Shown: positions 36,020 to 45,219, numbered from the stretch's first letter. The stretch: DNA of 64,000 nucleotides from Synechococcus sp. Nb3U1 (GCF_021533835.1 NZ_JAKFYQ010000001.1:253001-317000); one strand, 5' to 3'. The notes: generated by a model not told the origin, from the letters alone. Program-made: numbers and translations.

Positions 36020-36477
36020 GCGATAGAACGCGGGCTTCTCTAATAGTTTTTCCACCACAATCACTTGATTCTCGTTTGCTATCTTGAAGGATAGCTTGTG
36101 ATGAAAGTCTTTTCTAAGCTGTGCAATCTTGCTATGCACCTTAGCAATTTTTAACCGCGCTTTATTCCTGTTTTTTTCTATCTTTTGAACGTCTGGATAG
36201 TTTGCACTGTTTGTGTTTTAGGTTGCGTTTATCCTTCTTGAGGTAGCGAGGATTGGCAAGCCTAGAGCCCTCAGAAGTGATAGCGAAGTCTGTCAATCCC
36301 AAGTCAATTCCAATGGCATTCTCATCGCTAGACTGTTCTGGCTTAGTCGCGCCATCTTCTACTACCAGAGAAGCAAAGTATTTACCATCTCGATAGCCAT
36401 CGCGTACAGCCAAAATGCTTGGCTAGTGTGATAAGCTGCTCATTGGTGGGATAAATTCTGACCTTAATTGTTTTCAA
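36020..36477 (-). pseudogene. tnpB: Decayed tnpB (IS200/IS605-type) gene
   Basis: From TTG at 36477 the minus strand reads KTIKVRIYPTNEQLITLAKH, a typical TnpB N-terminus. It then jumps, by deletion, to a frame reading DGYRDGKYFASLVVEDG and IGIDLGLTDFAITSEGSRLA (RuvC-I with its Asp), ending in a stop. A frame shift continues ARLKIAKVHSKIAQLRKDFH and NENQVIVVEKLLEKP (RuvC-II Glu region), where the gene stops. The zinc-finger and RuvC-III parts are missing. No tnpA is present. It cannot encode an active nuclease; it marks an old IS605-family insertion. Confidence 0.8.
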
Positions 36478-36580
36478 AATGTTTCTGTGTCAGTATAAAT
36501 CTGACATCGTGATAAAGCGCTATCTGTTAAGAATTGGAGATATTTTGTTCCTTTGCTTTGCTCAGTCACGCGGCTCTCAT

Positions 36581-36692
36581 CCCGACGCTACGCCTACGGC
36601 AGGCTACGCCAACACCTTGCCCTTCGGGAAGCAAGCTACAGGTAGAGCACAGGGCTAGGAATGACCTGTGGTTTACTCGCCTAGTAGCTAAA
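36581..36692. repeat. 112-bp structured repeat, copy B (beside tnpB remnant and tRNA-Ser)
   Basis: Homologous to 28902-29014 along its whole length. Its hairpin is CACAGG (36648-36653) with CCTGTG (36665-36670), a perfect 6-bp stem around the same 11-base loop as copy A. It begins with CCCGACGCT, a 9-mer also found at the far end of the tnpB remnant (36003-36011). It lies 161 bases before tRNA-Ser. Likely an IS605-type end, a miniature element or a structured RNA. Confidence 0.7.
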
Positions 36693-36853
36693 TCCCAGCG
36701 GTTGCTTTTGACAGGGATCCCAACCGAGCTGACGCAAGAGAGTTGCCGGGTCGGATCCCATCTTCTACAATGGTTGAGCTACTTACTGGGAGGGATCCCA
36801 GTTGGGGCTTCTGTACCTAGTTTTGCTGAACCTGGATAGGTTTGAGCTTAACT

Positions 36854-36943
36854 GGAGAGGTGGCTGAGTGGTTGAAAGCGGCTTCCTGCTAAGAAGTTAC
36901 GGGGCCTAAAACTCCGTCGAGGGTTCGAATCCCTCCCTCTCCG
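36854..36943 (+). tRNA. tRNA-Ser (anticodon GCT)
   Basis: The acceptor stem GGAGAGG pairs with CCTCTCC, followed by discriminator G at 36943. Anticodon stem-loop GCTTC-CTGCTAA-GAAGT gives anticodon GCT. A long variable arm typical of class II tRNAs and T-arm GAGGG-TTCGAAT-CCCTC are visible. The 3' CCA is not encoded. Confidence 0.94.
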
Positions 36944-36964
36944 TTCTCTACGATTTCACCGCTT

Positions 36965-37723
36965 ATGTGGCAGGCGTGGCTCCTGAGCCGATGGGGGATA
37001 GCTCTCTGGCTCAATTTTGCTCTGGTGTTCTTGGGCCTGTTGAGTCCACAGAAGGCATTAACGCGAGCGGGGGTCATCCATGCGGGTCTTCTCGGGCTAT
37101 TGGTTTGGGGGGGCCTGGGGGAGCGGGGCTATGGGGTGGTAGCGGCCTACTTTTTGATCGGGACGGCAGTGACCAAGCTAGGGATCCGTCGTAAGCAAGC
37201 CCAAGGAATCGCTGAAAAGCGGGGTGGGGCACGGGGGCCAGAAAATGTCTGGGGATCCGCTCTGACAGGGGCAGTTTGTGCGGTTGGCTATGCCCTCTTT
37301 TCTCATCCCTTGTGGTGGTTGGGGTACAGCGCCAGCTTCGCGGCGAAATTGGCGGATACCGTCAGTAGTGAAGTGGGTAAAGCCTATGGCCGCAAGACCT
37401 TTTTGATCACCACCTTTCAAGCAGTACCAGCGGGCACAGAAGGGGCGATTAGCTTAGAGGGATCCCTGGCGGGAGTAGCGGCAGCAGCAGGACTTTCGGT
37501 GTTGGCTTGGGGCATTGGTGGGGAATGGGTGGGAGCCAACCTGCTTTGGTTGGTTATCTGCTGGCTGGCTGGGATCCTGGCGACCCTGGCGGAAAGTTGG
37601 ATCGGGGTGGTATTGCAACCTCGCTTTGCTTGGATGACCAATGAGGTGGTGAATGGTCTGCAAACCACGTTGGCGGCTCTTTTGGCAGTGGGAATGGGAT
37701 CCCTGGTAGGGATTGGTCGATGA
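36965..37723 (+). CDS. DUF92 family protein, VTE6-like phytyl-phosphate kinase
   Basis: 252 residues with about six membrane helices. DUF92 features: LGLLSPQKALTRAGVIHAGL, AYFLIGTAVTKLGIRRKQ, GGARGPENVWGSALTGAVCA, SFAAKLADTVSSEVGKAYGR (the conserved polar core) and PAGTEGAISLEGSLAGVAAA. Plant VTE6 and Synechocystis Sll0875 belong here and convert phytyl phosphate to phytyl diphosphate for tocopherol and chlorophyll. It starts 21 bases after tRNA-Ser and may share its transcript. The earlier kinase of the route is at 26791. Confidence 0.85.
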   Translation: MWQAWLLSRWGIALWLNFALVFLGLLSPQKALTRAGVIHAGLLGLLVWGGLGERGYGVVAAYFLIGTAVTKLGIRRKQAQGIAEKRGGARGPENVWGSALTGAVCAVGYALFSHPLWWLGYSASFAAKLADTVSSEVGKAYGRKTFLITTFQAVPAGTEGAISLEGSLAGVAAAAGLSVLAWGIGGEWVGANLLWLVICWLAGILATLAESWIGVVLQPRFAWMTNEVVNGLQTTLAALLAVGMGSLVGIGR

Positions 37724-37737
37724 GGGCGTGCGGAGCA

Positions 37738-37762
37738 CGATACAGCCTTTTCCAGCGTGATC
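37738..37762. repeat. 25-bp intergenic repeat, copy 2
   Basis: CGATACAGCCTTTTCCAGCG followed by TGATC, 23 of 25 identical to 11953-11977. It lies just after the DUF92 gene in a 245-base gap that also holds two copies of GTGCGGAGCAC (a short palindrome-like motif), one at the upstream edge of this repeat and one near 37799. Confidence 0.5.
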
Positions 37763-37968
37763 GACTACAGCCAGTCCAAGTCAATCTTGCTATACAAGGT
37801 GCGGAGCACCACTGTTTGCCTGAGAAGGATTCAGATCCGCCTAAGGTCACCCAGGCTTTGGGTTAGTTAGAAGGCTCTTCGTAAAGTTGGAAAAGGTAAA
37901 GCTGGAAAAGGCTGCGGGAGGGAATTCACTAAGATGCTAGGATCCAGAACACTCCGACTGCTCTGAGT

Positions 37969-38424
37969 ATGACCCCCGAGCAAGAACAGTTGCTTACTGC
38001 TGCCATTCTTGAACTGAAGCAGAACTTCAATGTTTTGACGGAAAATCTAGCTCGGCAAGAAACTCGGCAAGACAGACTAGAAGAACTCCTAGCTCGGCAA
38101 GAAACTCGGCAAGACAGACTAGAGCGCAACCAAGAGATACTGATGCAACTTCTGCAGCGGTTAGATGCCCGAGTGGATAATCTATCTCGCAGCCAAGCAA
38201 CCTTAGAGGAAGCGACACTGGCGGCACAACGAGGTCAGGAAATGCTGTTGGATCTTATGCTACAGACCAATCGCACCCAAGAACGGCTAGCTCAACTGTT
38301 GGCAAACCAGGAGCAACGCCTCAGCCAACATGACGAAACTCTTGCTCAGCTCGCGGAGACCATTCAAGAAATCCGCTCCTACATCCGCTTTTCCCGAGAA
38401 AACGGACATCGTAATGGCGGATAG
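37969..38424 (+). CDS. Coiled-coil protein with tandem repeat, unknown function
   Basis: 151 residues, almost entirely charged and helical. The 14-residue unit LARQETRQDRLEEL/RN is repeated twice in tandem, encoded by two identical 34-base copies (38047-38080 and 38089-38122, period 42 bases, so two heptads). It has no membrane segment or signal peptide. The abundance of Gln, Glu, Arg and Leu suggests a long coiled coil that could form rods or bind a partner. I do not recognise the family. It converges on the AI-2E family permease gene. Confidence 0.65.
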   Translation: MTPEQEQLLTAAILELKQNFNVLTENLARQETRQDRLEELLARQETRQDRLERNQEILMQLLQRLDARVDNLSRSQATLEEATLAAQRGQEMLLDLMLQTNRTQERLAQLLANQEQRLSQHDETLAQLAETIQEIRSYIRFSRENGHRNGG

Positions 38425-38426
38425 CT

Positions 38427-39575
38427 TCAGTTAAACTTGTTTGTCTCGGGCTTGGTCAGGCTGGGATCCCGGCGGATTTCAGCTCTGTTATCGCTATCCG
38501 AGACCCCTTGTGAGCTAGTAGAACTTAACCCACCTTCAGCCACCAGTTCTGCCGAACGGGCGATCTCGAAGATACTTTTCACCACACTGGTCAGAGGGAT
38601 GGCGACGATCACCCCCAGGATACCCCCTAGTTGCGCCCCCACCAAAAGGGCGATCAAGATCCACACCGGATTCAAGCCGATCAACTCCCCCATCAAGCGT
38701 GGGGCGATCACCCGATCCTTCACCTGCTGCACGATCAAAGAAACCAACACTACCTTTAGGCTCAGCCATATATCTTGAAAAGCCAGCAATACTGCCGCCG
38801 CCCCGATGCCGATGACTCCGCCCACCAAGGGGATCACCTCTAGTAAGCCGATCAACAGCCCAAACAACAGCCCAAAGGGCACCCGCAAAACACCAAAAAC
38901 CGGCACCAGCATCAGGGCCATGATGAACCCCAACACCAACTGGCTGATCAAGAAATTTTGAAAGCTGAGGGTGAGGGCTTCGCCGATGCGTGGCCCCCAA
39001 GGTTTGGGAAACAGGCTGAGCAGCCCGTACCAAAACTGCCCCCCGTACAGCAACATATAAAGAGCCAACACTAGCACCAGAACCAAATCGATCACCTGGT
39101 TAAAGGTGCCCAGGAGAATATCCAACGATTGTCCGGCAATTTTCTCGGCACTGGCTTGCAGGCGATTTAGAAGGGTATTCACCAGCTCCGTTTGACCAAA
39201 GGGAAGATTAATGTTGCGCTCAGTCGCCCAAAGGCTGATTTGGCTGAGCCAATTTTGTAATGTATCTACCCAATCCGGGATCCGCGCCCCCAATTGAACC
39301 ACTTGCTTGGCCAAAACCGGCACCACCGCAATCCCCACCAGCACCAGAATGACGACCGACAGGGCAAAGACTAGAGTCACCGCCAAGGCTCGACTGACCC
39401 GATAGCGCCGCAACACTTGCACCGGATAGTTGAGCAAAAAGGCCAGCACTGCTGCCGTCAAGATATTGGTGAGCAGATGCCCAAATAGCTGACCCACCCG
39501 CATGGCCAGCCAGCCGCTAATCACGATCAAAATCCAGGTGAGCAGCAACCGCTGCAAAGGAGAGAAACGATTCAT
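38427..39575 (-). CDS. AI-2E (YdiK/PerM) family membrane transporter
   Basis: 382 residues with seven to eight hydrophobic helices. The family signature lies in the second half: PFGLLFGLLIGLLEVIPLVG, GGVIGIGAAAVLLAFQD, QQVKDRVIAPRLMGELIGL and NPVWILIALLVGAQLGGILG. Members export varied small molecules (autoinducer-2 in some species, ions in others); the substrate here is unknown. The C-terminal 40 residues are polar and disordered. It is followed on the same strand by no close neighbour; fabI lies 33 bases upstream in the same direction. Confidence 0.88.
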   Translation of the reverse strand: MNRFSPLQRLLLTWILIVISGWLAMRVGQLFGHLLTNILTAAVLAFLLNYPVQVLRRYRVSRALAVTLVFALSVVILVLVGIAVVPVLAKQVVQLGARIPDWVDTLQNWLSQISLWATERNINLPFGQTELVNTLLNRLQASAEKIAGQSLDILLGTFNQVIDLVLVLVLALYMLLYGGQFWYGLLSLFPKPWGPRIGEALTLSFQNFLISQLVLGFIMALMLVPVFGVLRVPFGLLFGLLIGLLEVIPLVGGVIGIGAAAVLLAFQDIWLSLKVVLVSLIVQQVKDRVIAPRLMGELIGLNPVWILIALLVGAQLGGILGVIVAIPLTSVVKSIFEIARSAELVAEGGLSSTSSQGVSDSDNRAEIRRDPSLTKPETNKFN

Positions 39576-39608
39576 GCCGGAGTCGACTCACAAGGGATCC
39601 TGAGGATC

Positions 39609-40385
39609 CTAAAAACCAAGGATGCTGTAGCCACTGTCCACATAGAGAATCTGTCCGGTGATGCCACTGGCCAGATCGCTACCCAGGAAGACAGCGGTAT
39701 TGCCTACTTCCACCTGATCGATGTTACGCCGCAGGGGGGCTTTCTCCTCTACTGCCCGTAGCATGGCATGAAAATCGGAAATGGCTGCAGAGGCCAAGGT
39801 GCGAATCGGGCCAGCCGAAATGCCATTGATTCGGATTCCGGCGGGGCCAAACTCGGCTGCTAAGTAGCGCACACAGGTTTCCAGACCCGCTTTGGTAACC
39901 GCTGCCATGTTGTAGTTGGGTACCACCCGCACCCCTCCCAGGTAAGTCAGCGTCAAAATGCTGCTGCCGGATTTCAACAGGGGCTTGGCGGCACGACAGA
40001 GGGCAATCAGGGAGTAGGTGCTCACATCCATAGCCAGGGCAAAGCCATCTCGGGAGATGCTGCTGAACTCACCGCTCAATTCTTCTTTTTTCACAAAGGC
40101 CAGGCAATGCACCAAGATGTCGATCTGATCCCATTTCTGGGCTACTGCTGTAAACAAATCTGTAATTTGCTGATCGCTCTGCACATCGCAGGGGAAAAGA
40201 AAATCCGGCTGCAAGGGATCCGTCAATTGTTGGACTTTGGTTTTAAAGCGATCCCGCTCATCGGGCAAATAGGTAACCCCCAGGCTAGCCCCAGCTTTGT
40301 GCAGTTGTTGGGCGATGCCCCAGGCAATGGAGCGCTCGTTGGCGATGCCAGTTACCAAGGCTTTTTTTCCAGTCAGGTCTAGCAT
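39609..40385 (-). CDS. fabI: Enoyl-[acyl-carrier-protein] reductase (NADH), FabI
   Basis: About 258 residues from the Met of MLDLTGKKALVTGI at 40385; the frame is open to 40484 but the family starts here. Last reduction step of each fatty-acid elongation cycle. The FabI type is marked by TGIANERSIAWGIAQQLHKA (nucleotide site), LVHCLAFVKKEELSGEFSSI, and the active-site Tyr-x6-Lys in PNYNMAAVTKAGLETCVRYL, then GIRINGISAGPIRTLASAAI. Same strand as the AI-2E gene and possibly co-transcribed. Confidence 0.95.
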   Translation of the reverse strand: MLDLTGKKALVTGIANERSIAWGIAQQLHKAGASLGVTYLPDERDRFKTKVQQLTDPLQPDFLFPCDVQSDQQITDLFTAVAQKWDQIDILVHCLAFVKKEELSGEFSSISRDGFALAMDVSTYSLIALCRAAKPLLKSGSSILTLTYLGGVRVVPNYNMAAVTKAGLETCVRYLAAEFGPAGIRINGISAGPIRTLASAAISDFHAMLRAVEEKAPLRRNIDQVEVGNTAVFLGSDLASGITGQILYVDSGYSILGF

Positions 40386-40538
40386 AAGAAACAGGAACAG
40401 GGGTGTGCTATTCTCCATCCTCCCACAGGTGGAGGCTGGAACTAGGCTAAGGGATCCCGTTGATCCGCGCTGCTGCTCCACCAATCCCCAGAAGAGCCAC
40501 GACCTAAGGCACGTTCACTGGAAAATCTGCTAACTGCG

Positions 40539-42044
40539 ATGAAAATCCTTCTGATCGAAGATGATCCTGTGTTGGCTGGATGGATAGCCTCGGTGCTGCG
40601 GCAAGAACGCTACACACTCGAGCTGGCGGAAGATGGCCAACTGGGGTACGAAATGGCTTTGGCCACGCAGCCGCAGTTGATGATCATCGATGTAGACATG
40701 CCTAGACTGGACGGGATCCAACTGTGTCAAAAAATCCGCGCTCAAGGGCTCTCTACCCCAATTTTGATCCTAACAGGCCTAGCTGGCGAGCAAGACAAAG
40801 TGCGGGGGCTAGACGCGGGGGCCGATGACTACCTGGTGAAGCCCTGTAGCACAATGGAGCTACTGGCTCGTTTGCGGGTTCTGTTGCGGCGGCGCACTCA
40901 ACCCCCACAAATACTGTTGCAGTGGGGGAAGCTCTGCCTGGATCCGGTACAGGCAACCGTCTACTACGATGGCACTCCTGTGGCTCTGCGCCCAAAAGAA
41001 TATCGCCTGTTAGAGCTGTTTTTGCGCTCCCCTCTGCGCCTGTTCACCCGTGCCGAAATTATCGAGCATCTTTGGTCGTTGGAAGATACTCCCCAAGAAG
41101 AAACCGTCAAGGCCCACATCAAGGGTCTACGCCAAGGACTACGCAAAGCAGGTGCGCCTGCCGAGTTGATCCAAGCAGTATATGGCATGGGATTTCGCCT
41201 CAACACCGAGTATGGCCCCTCTCCAGCACCGGATCCCGCCGCCAACCCAGATGTGAACACTCTAAACACTCTCGATGCAACCCAGCCGCAAGCCCTGATC
41301 AGCACCGTCTGGCCAGAGTTCCACCCTAGGCTCTTGATCCGCCTCAACCAAATTGAAGCTGGACTCATCGCTCTTGAACAAAGTACTCTAACCACAGAGC
41401 TACAAACCCAAACTCGCAAAGCTGCCCACATGTTGGCGGGCTCCTTGGGCACCTTTGGCCTGACAACGGGGACAGAACTGGCCCGTCGCCTCGAGCAGTG
41501 GATCGACAGCCCCCACCCTGATCCCCAAGAAGGTAGAGCCCTTTGGCAAGCTCTCAAGAGAGAGCTGGATACCCATCAGCTCCGGATCTCTGTGAAAGGG
41601 TTGCTCCCTCAGCTAGACAAACCAAAAGAGCAGCAAAGTCAGCCAAGGATAGAGCAAGGGTGCTTACTGGTGGTAGATGATGACCCCAACTACTTGCAGA
41701 TTTTGGCTCGGCTTCTCAGCGATTTTCAAGTGGAGCTGTTGGCGGATCCGGCCCTATTTTGGCACTACCTAGAAACCTATTCGCCTCAGTTAGTACTTCT
41801 AGATTGGGATATGCCACAACATTCCGGCCTTGATTTATGTCGGGAATTGCGCCGCTCACCTCGCTACCAACACTTGCCGACCCTCATGCTCACCTCTCAT
41901 CAAGACCCGGAGCTGATTGCACAAGCCTTCGACTATGGAGTGGACGACTTTATCCGCAAGCCCGTAACTCAAGTAGAATTGGTAGCCCGAATTGGCAATC
42001 GCCTGCGTCGTCATTACCCCCTCCCTTTCTCTTTTGGTCTGTAA
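40539..42044 (+). CDS. Response regulator: REC - OmpR winged helix - HPt - REC
   Basis: 501 residues with an unusual domain order. Residues 1-115 are a receiver (MKILLIEDDP, phosphoryl site Asp51 in IDVDMP, LVKPC). Residues 125-225 are an OmpR/PhoB winged helix (LRPKEYRLLELFLRSP, ETVKAHIKGLRQGLRKAGAP, GMGFRLN). A Pro-rich linker leads to an HPt domain with His near 297 (RKAAHMLAGSLGTFG). The C-terminal 125 residues are a second receiver (LLVVDDDPNY, LLDWDMPQHSGLDL, DFIRKPVTQVEL). Carrying both phosphate-receiving and relay domains, it could run an internal relay onto its DNA-binding part. The likely partner kinase lies 61 bases downstream. Confidence 0.93.
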   Translation: MKILLIEDDPVLAGWIASVLRQERYTLELAEDGQLGYEMALATQPQLMIIDVDMPRLDGIQLCQKIRAQGLSTPILILTGLAGEQDKVRGLDAGADDYLVKPCSTMELLARLRVLLRRRTQPPQILLQWGKLCLDPVQATVYYDGTPVALRPKEYRLLELFLRSPLRLFTRAEIIEHLWSLEDTPQEETVKAHIKGLRQGLRKAGAPAELIQAVYGMGFRLNTEYGPSPAPDPAANPDVNTLNTLDATQPQALISTVWPEFHPRLLIRLNQIEAGLIALEQSTLTTELQTQTRKAAHMLAGSLGTFGLTTGTELARRLEQWIDSPHPDPQEGRALWQALKRELDTHQLRISVKGLLPQLDKPKEQQSQPRIEQGCLLVVDDDPNYLQILARLLSDFQVELLADPALFWHYLETYSPQLVLLDWDMPQHSGLDLCRELRRSPRYQHLPTLMLTSHQDPELIAQAFDYGVDDFIRKPVTQVELVARIGNRLRRHYPLPFSFGL

Positions 42045-42105
42045 GATGCCGAGGATGGTCTGCGCAGAAGGGTGTTAACGGACATACCCCCTGAGACCTG
42101 TAATT

Positions 42106-45100
42106 GTGAGGATGGTACCGGTGGCTGAATCGCCAAAACCCTGGCCGCACTTTCCCATTCGTTGGGTTCTAATTTTGCCTTTTGTAGTACAACTAACGGT
42201 GGCGGTCGGTTATTCGGCCTGGTTTAGCATTCGACAGGGGCAACGGAATGCTGAAGAGCTGGTATCAGAGCTGGCTCAGGAGATTACCAATAGCGTTGGG
42301 GAGCACGTCAAAGCCTTTGCCGAGAAACCTTTTTTGATGTTACGAGTCAATGAAGCAGTATTTGAACAGCGCCTTTTGGATCCCGAGGATATTGAGCGGC
42401 TGCAGGCTTTCTTCTGGCAGCAGGTACAACCAGATCCATTTTTGAACACGCTGTATTTTGGCTCTCGGATGGGTGATTTTTTGTTGGTTCAGGCTCCTCC
42501 AACAGCGATCTTGCACCGTCGCGATCCGTCAACCGATAATCGCCGACAAATTTGGCAAGTTGATGCCAACGGGATCCCGATTCAACTCATCCGTACCGAC
42601 GATTTTGATCCCCGTCAACGCCCTTGGTACCAAGCGGCTTTGCAGGCAGAAACTATCACTTGGTCACCCATTTATGTCTATGCGGCAGAGCCAATTTTGG
42701 GCATTACTGCAGCCTTGCCACTTCGGGATGAGTTAGGTGACTGGCAAGGGGTTTTGGGAATGGATTTGACTTTGGTACAAATATCTGAGTTTCTCAAAAG
42801 CTTACAAGTAGGAAGTTCTGGCCAGAGTTTTATTGTAGAACGCAGTGGAGAGTTGGTGGCAACCTCTACCAAAGAGGTGCCCTTTATTCGTACCCCAGGT
42901 GGGCAGGAACGGCTGCCGGCGGCAAGTAGTTCCGATCCGCTGATTCGAGCCTCAACCCGAATTATCAACGAGCAGTGGAATGGGTTTTCAGAGATTTTTT
43001 CTCCAGAAAAATCACTTGTAAAAACAGACCAAGGAGAGCATTTTTTTGTGCAGGTAACGCCACTGACCAGTGCCCAAGGGTTGGATTGGCTATTGGTGGT
43101 GGCGATTCCGAAAGCAGAATTCACCCAAGAGATTCAGGCCAGTACCCGCCCAATTCTACTCGCGAGCTTAATGACTCTTGGCATCTCAATAGCAGTGGGC
43201 ACTGTCATTTATTACTGGATTAGTCAGCCCATTCAATCTTTAACAGAAAGGTCGAAACTTCTGATGCAAGAACAATTGGGGCAACACATCCCTCCTAGTT
43301 GGATTCAGGAGCTGGATGTACTGAGTCACGTCTTTAACCAAATGAGTTTGGTAGTGATGGGATCCCTTCAGGAATTGCGGCAAACCAATGAATGCATTGA
43401 AAAACAAGTGCAAGAACGTACTGAAGCATTGCGTCAGAGTGAGGAAAAATTTCGGAATATTTTTGAGCATGCCCTCTTTGGCTTAATATTGATGTCACCT
43501 GAGTCACCTCCGCAATTTTTACAAGCAAATACTGCTGCCCTGGATTTGCTAGGAATTACTAAAGAGGATCTCAAACACCTGCGCTGGGAAGACTACAACT
43601 TGTCAGAATACCTAGAGATGACTCGGCAAAATTGGCAGAAACTCATTGAGGGATCCAGTCAAATTGTGAATTATGAGAAAATCTGTCGCCGTCGGGATGG
43701 CTCACTAATTAATGTTCAAATCCGCAACTTTGCCCTTCGTGATGAACAGGGATCTCTGATATTGATCGTCTCGTTTATTGAAGATATTAGTGAACGCAAA
43801 CGAATTGAGGCTTCTTTGCAGGAGAGTGAACAACGGTTTCGAGGCATTTTTGAGAATGCACCCCTAGGCATTGTGATAATGGATTTTGCAGAAATTCCGC
43901 GCTATTTGTTTGCCAATCCAACAATCTGCCAAGAAAGCGGCTATACCCTAGAAGAAATTCAGCAGCTCCGAACAGAAGACCATACTTTAGAAGCGGATTT
44001 GCAGAGGTCACGGGCACTTTGGCAATCTCTGATCAGAGAAGAACGAGATACCTACACCTACGAGCGGCAGATTCGTCGGAAGGATGGCTCCTTAATTTGG
44101 GTACAGCTCCATGTGTTCACAGTGCGAACTGAACAAGGAGATCCTGCATTTGTGGTGTCTTTTAGTGAAAATATCACTGAGCACAAACTGGCAGAAGAAG
44201 AATTGGCTCACCTAGCTGCAATTGTGGAATTTTCGGTCGATGCCATTGTGAGTACGGATCTGCAGGGCTATGTAACCAGTTGGAACCGAGGGGCTGAGAA
44301 CCTGTATGGATACAGTGCTGCCGAGGCGATTGGGCAACCCATCGTCAGCTTGGTGTCGGATGAAACTTTTGTGTTGGATCCATCACAACTTGAAGATGTC
44401 CGTGAGACATTACATCGCAACAAGCAGGGAGAGCTGGTGGAAGTGTTTCTCTCAGTTTCTCCGATCTATAACTCTCAAGGAGATTGGATCGGTCTCTCTT
44501 GGATTGCTCGAGATATCCGAGAGAAGCGGGAATTAGAGCGCATGAGACGCGAGTTTGTCTCGATGGTGAGCCACGAACTGAGAACTCCTTTAACCGCGAT
44601 TCATGGATCCCTAACAGCTCTCAACACCGGAAAATTGGGATCCCTTTCTTCCCCTGGAGAACGACTGCTCCAAATTGCTGAGCAAAGTACAACTCGATTG
44701 ATCAAACTGATCAATGATATTCTCGACTTAGAGCGCTTGGAATCTGGAAAAGTCAGCCTCAACCTTCAGATTTGCTCTATCGAGGTAGTTCTATCCCGAG
44801 CTATCGAAACAGTTCAAATGGTGGCTGAGCGAGATCATATCCAGATTCACTCAGAGGTGCAACCCAATTTACAGGCAAAAGGAGATCCCGATCTCTTAAT
44901 CCAAGTGTTGACGAATTTGCTCAGCAATGCCATTAAGTTCTCTCCTTCATTCGGGCAAATTTGGGTTACTGCTGAATCCACAAATCAACAGCTTCATATC
45001 TGCGTTCAAGATCAAGGGCGAGGGATCCCTAGCGATAAATTGGAATACATCTTTGAGCGCTTCCAGCAAGTGGATGCTTCCGATTCCCGACAAAAAGGAG

Positions 45101-45219
45101 GATCTGGACTGGGCCTAGCCATTTGCCGACTTATCGTTCAGCAGCATGGTGGCCGTATTTGGGCCGAGAGTGAACCGGAGAAAGGCAGCATCTTTCACAT
45201 CCTTCTACCCCTTATCTGA
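42106..45219 (+). CDS. Cache/PAS sensor histidine kinase
   Basis: 1037 residues from a GTG (ATG two codons later). First membrane helix at about residues 17-38, then a large periplasmic dCache-like sensor (residues 40-340; YQAALQAETITWSPIYVYAA, LGITAALPL, GVLGMDLTLVQISEFLKSL), and a second helix near 345-366. A HAMP-like stretch and three PAS modules follow (IFEHALFGLILMSPE, IFENAPLGIVIMDF, AIVEFSVDAIVSTD). The H-box is FVSMVSHELRTPLTAIHGSL with His near 823, and the ATPase has NLLSNAIKFSP, DQGRGIP and GGSGLGLAIC. Probably senses a small ligand outside the membrane and signals to the adjacent four-domain regulator. Confidence 0.93.
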   Translation: MRMVPVAESPKPWPHFPIRWVLILPFVVQLTVAVGYSAWFSIRQGQRNAEELVSELAQEITNSVGEHVKAFAEKPFLMLRVNEAVFEQRLLDPEDIERLQAFFWQQVQPDPFLNTLYFGSRMGDFLLVQAPPTAILHRRDPSTDNRRQIWQVDANGIPIQLIRTDDFDPRQRPWYQAALQAETITWSPIYVYAAEPILGITAALPLRDELGDWQGVLGMDLTLVQISEFLKSLQVGSSGQSFIVERSGELVATSTKEVPFIRTPGGQERLPAASSSDPLIRASTRIINEQWNGFSEIFSPEKSLVKTDQGEHFFVQVTPLTSAQGLDWLLVVAIPKAEFTQEIQASTRPILLASLMTLGISIAVGTVIYYWISQPIQSLTERSKLLMQEQLGQHIPPSWIQELDVLSHVFNQMSLVVMGSLQELRQTNECIEKQVQERTEALRQSEEKFRNIFEHALFGLILMSPESPPQFLQANTAALDLLGITKEDLKHLRWEDYNLSEYLEMTRQNWQKLIEGSSQIVNYEKICRRRDGSLINVQIRNFALRDEQGSLILIVSFIEDISERKRIEASLQESEQRFRGIFENAPLGIVIMDFAEIPRYLFANPTICQESGYTLEEIQQLRTEDHTLEADLQRSRALWQSLIREERDTYTYERQIRRKDGSLIWVQLHVFTVRTEQGDPAFVVSFSENITEHKLAEEELAHLAAIVEFSVDAIVSTDLQGYVTSWNRGAENLYGYSAAEAIGQPIVSLVSDETFVLDPSQLEDVRETLHRNKQGELVEVFLSVSPIYNSQGDWIGLSWIARDIREKRELERMRREFVSMVSHELRTPLTAIHGSLTALNTGKLGSLSSPGERLLQIAEQSTTRLIKLINDILDLERLESGKVSLNLQICSIEVVLSRAIETVQMVAERDHIQIHSEVQPNLQAKGDPDLLIQVLTNLLSNAIKFSPSFGQIWVTAESTNQQLHICVQDQGRGIPSDKLEYIFERFQQVDASDSRQKGGSGLGLAICRLIVQQHGGRIWAESEPEKGSIFHILLPLI

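Noticed and set aside
38047-38122. CRISPR-like repeat
   Set aside because: Only two units, an 8-base spacing and an open coding frame; it is an in-gene tandem repeat.
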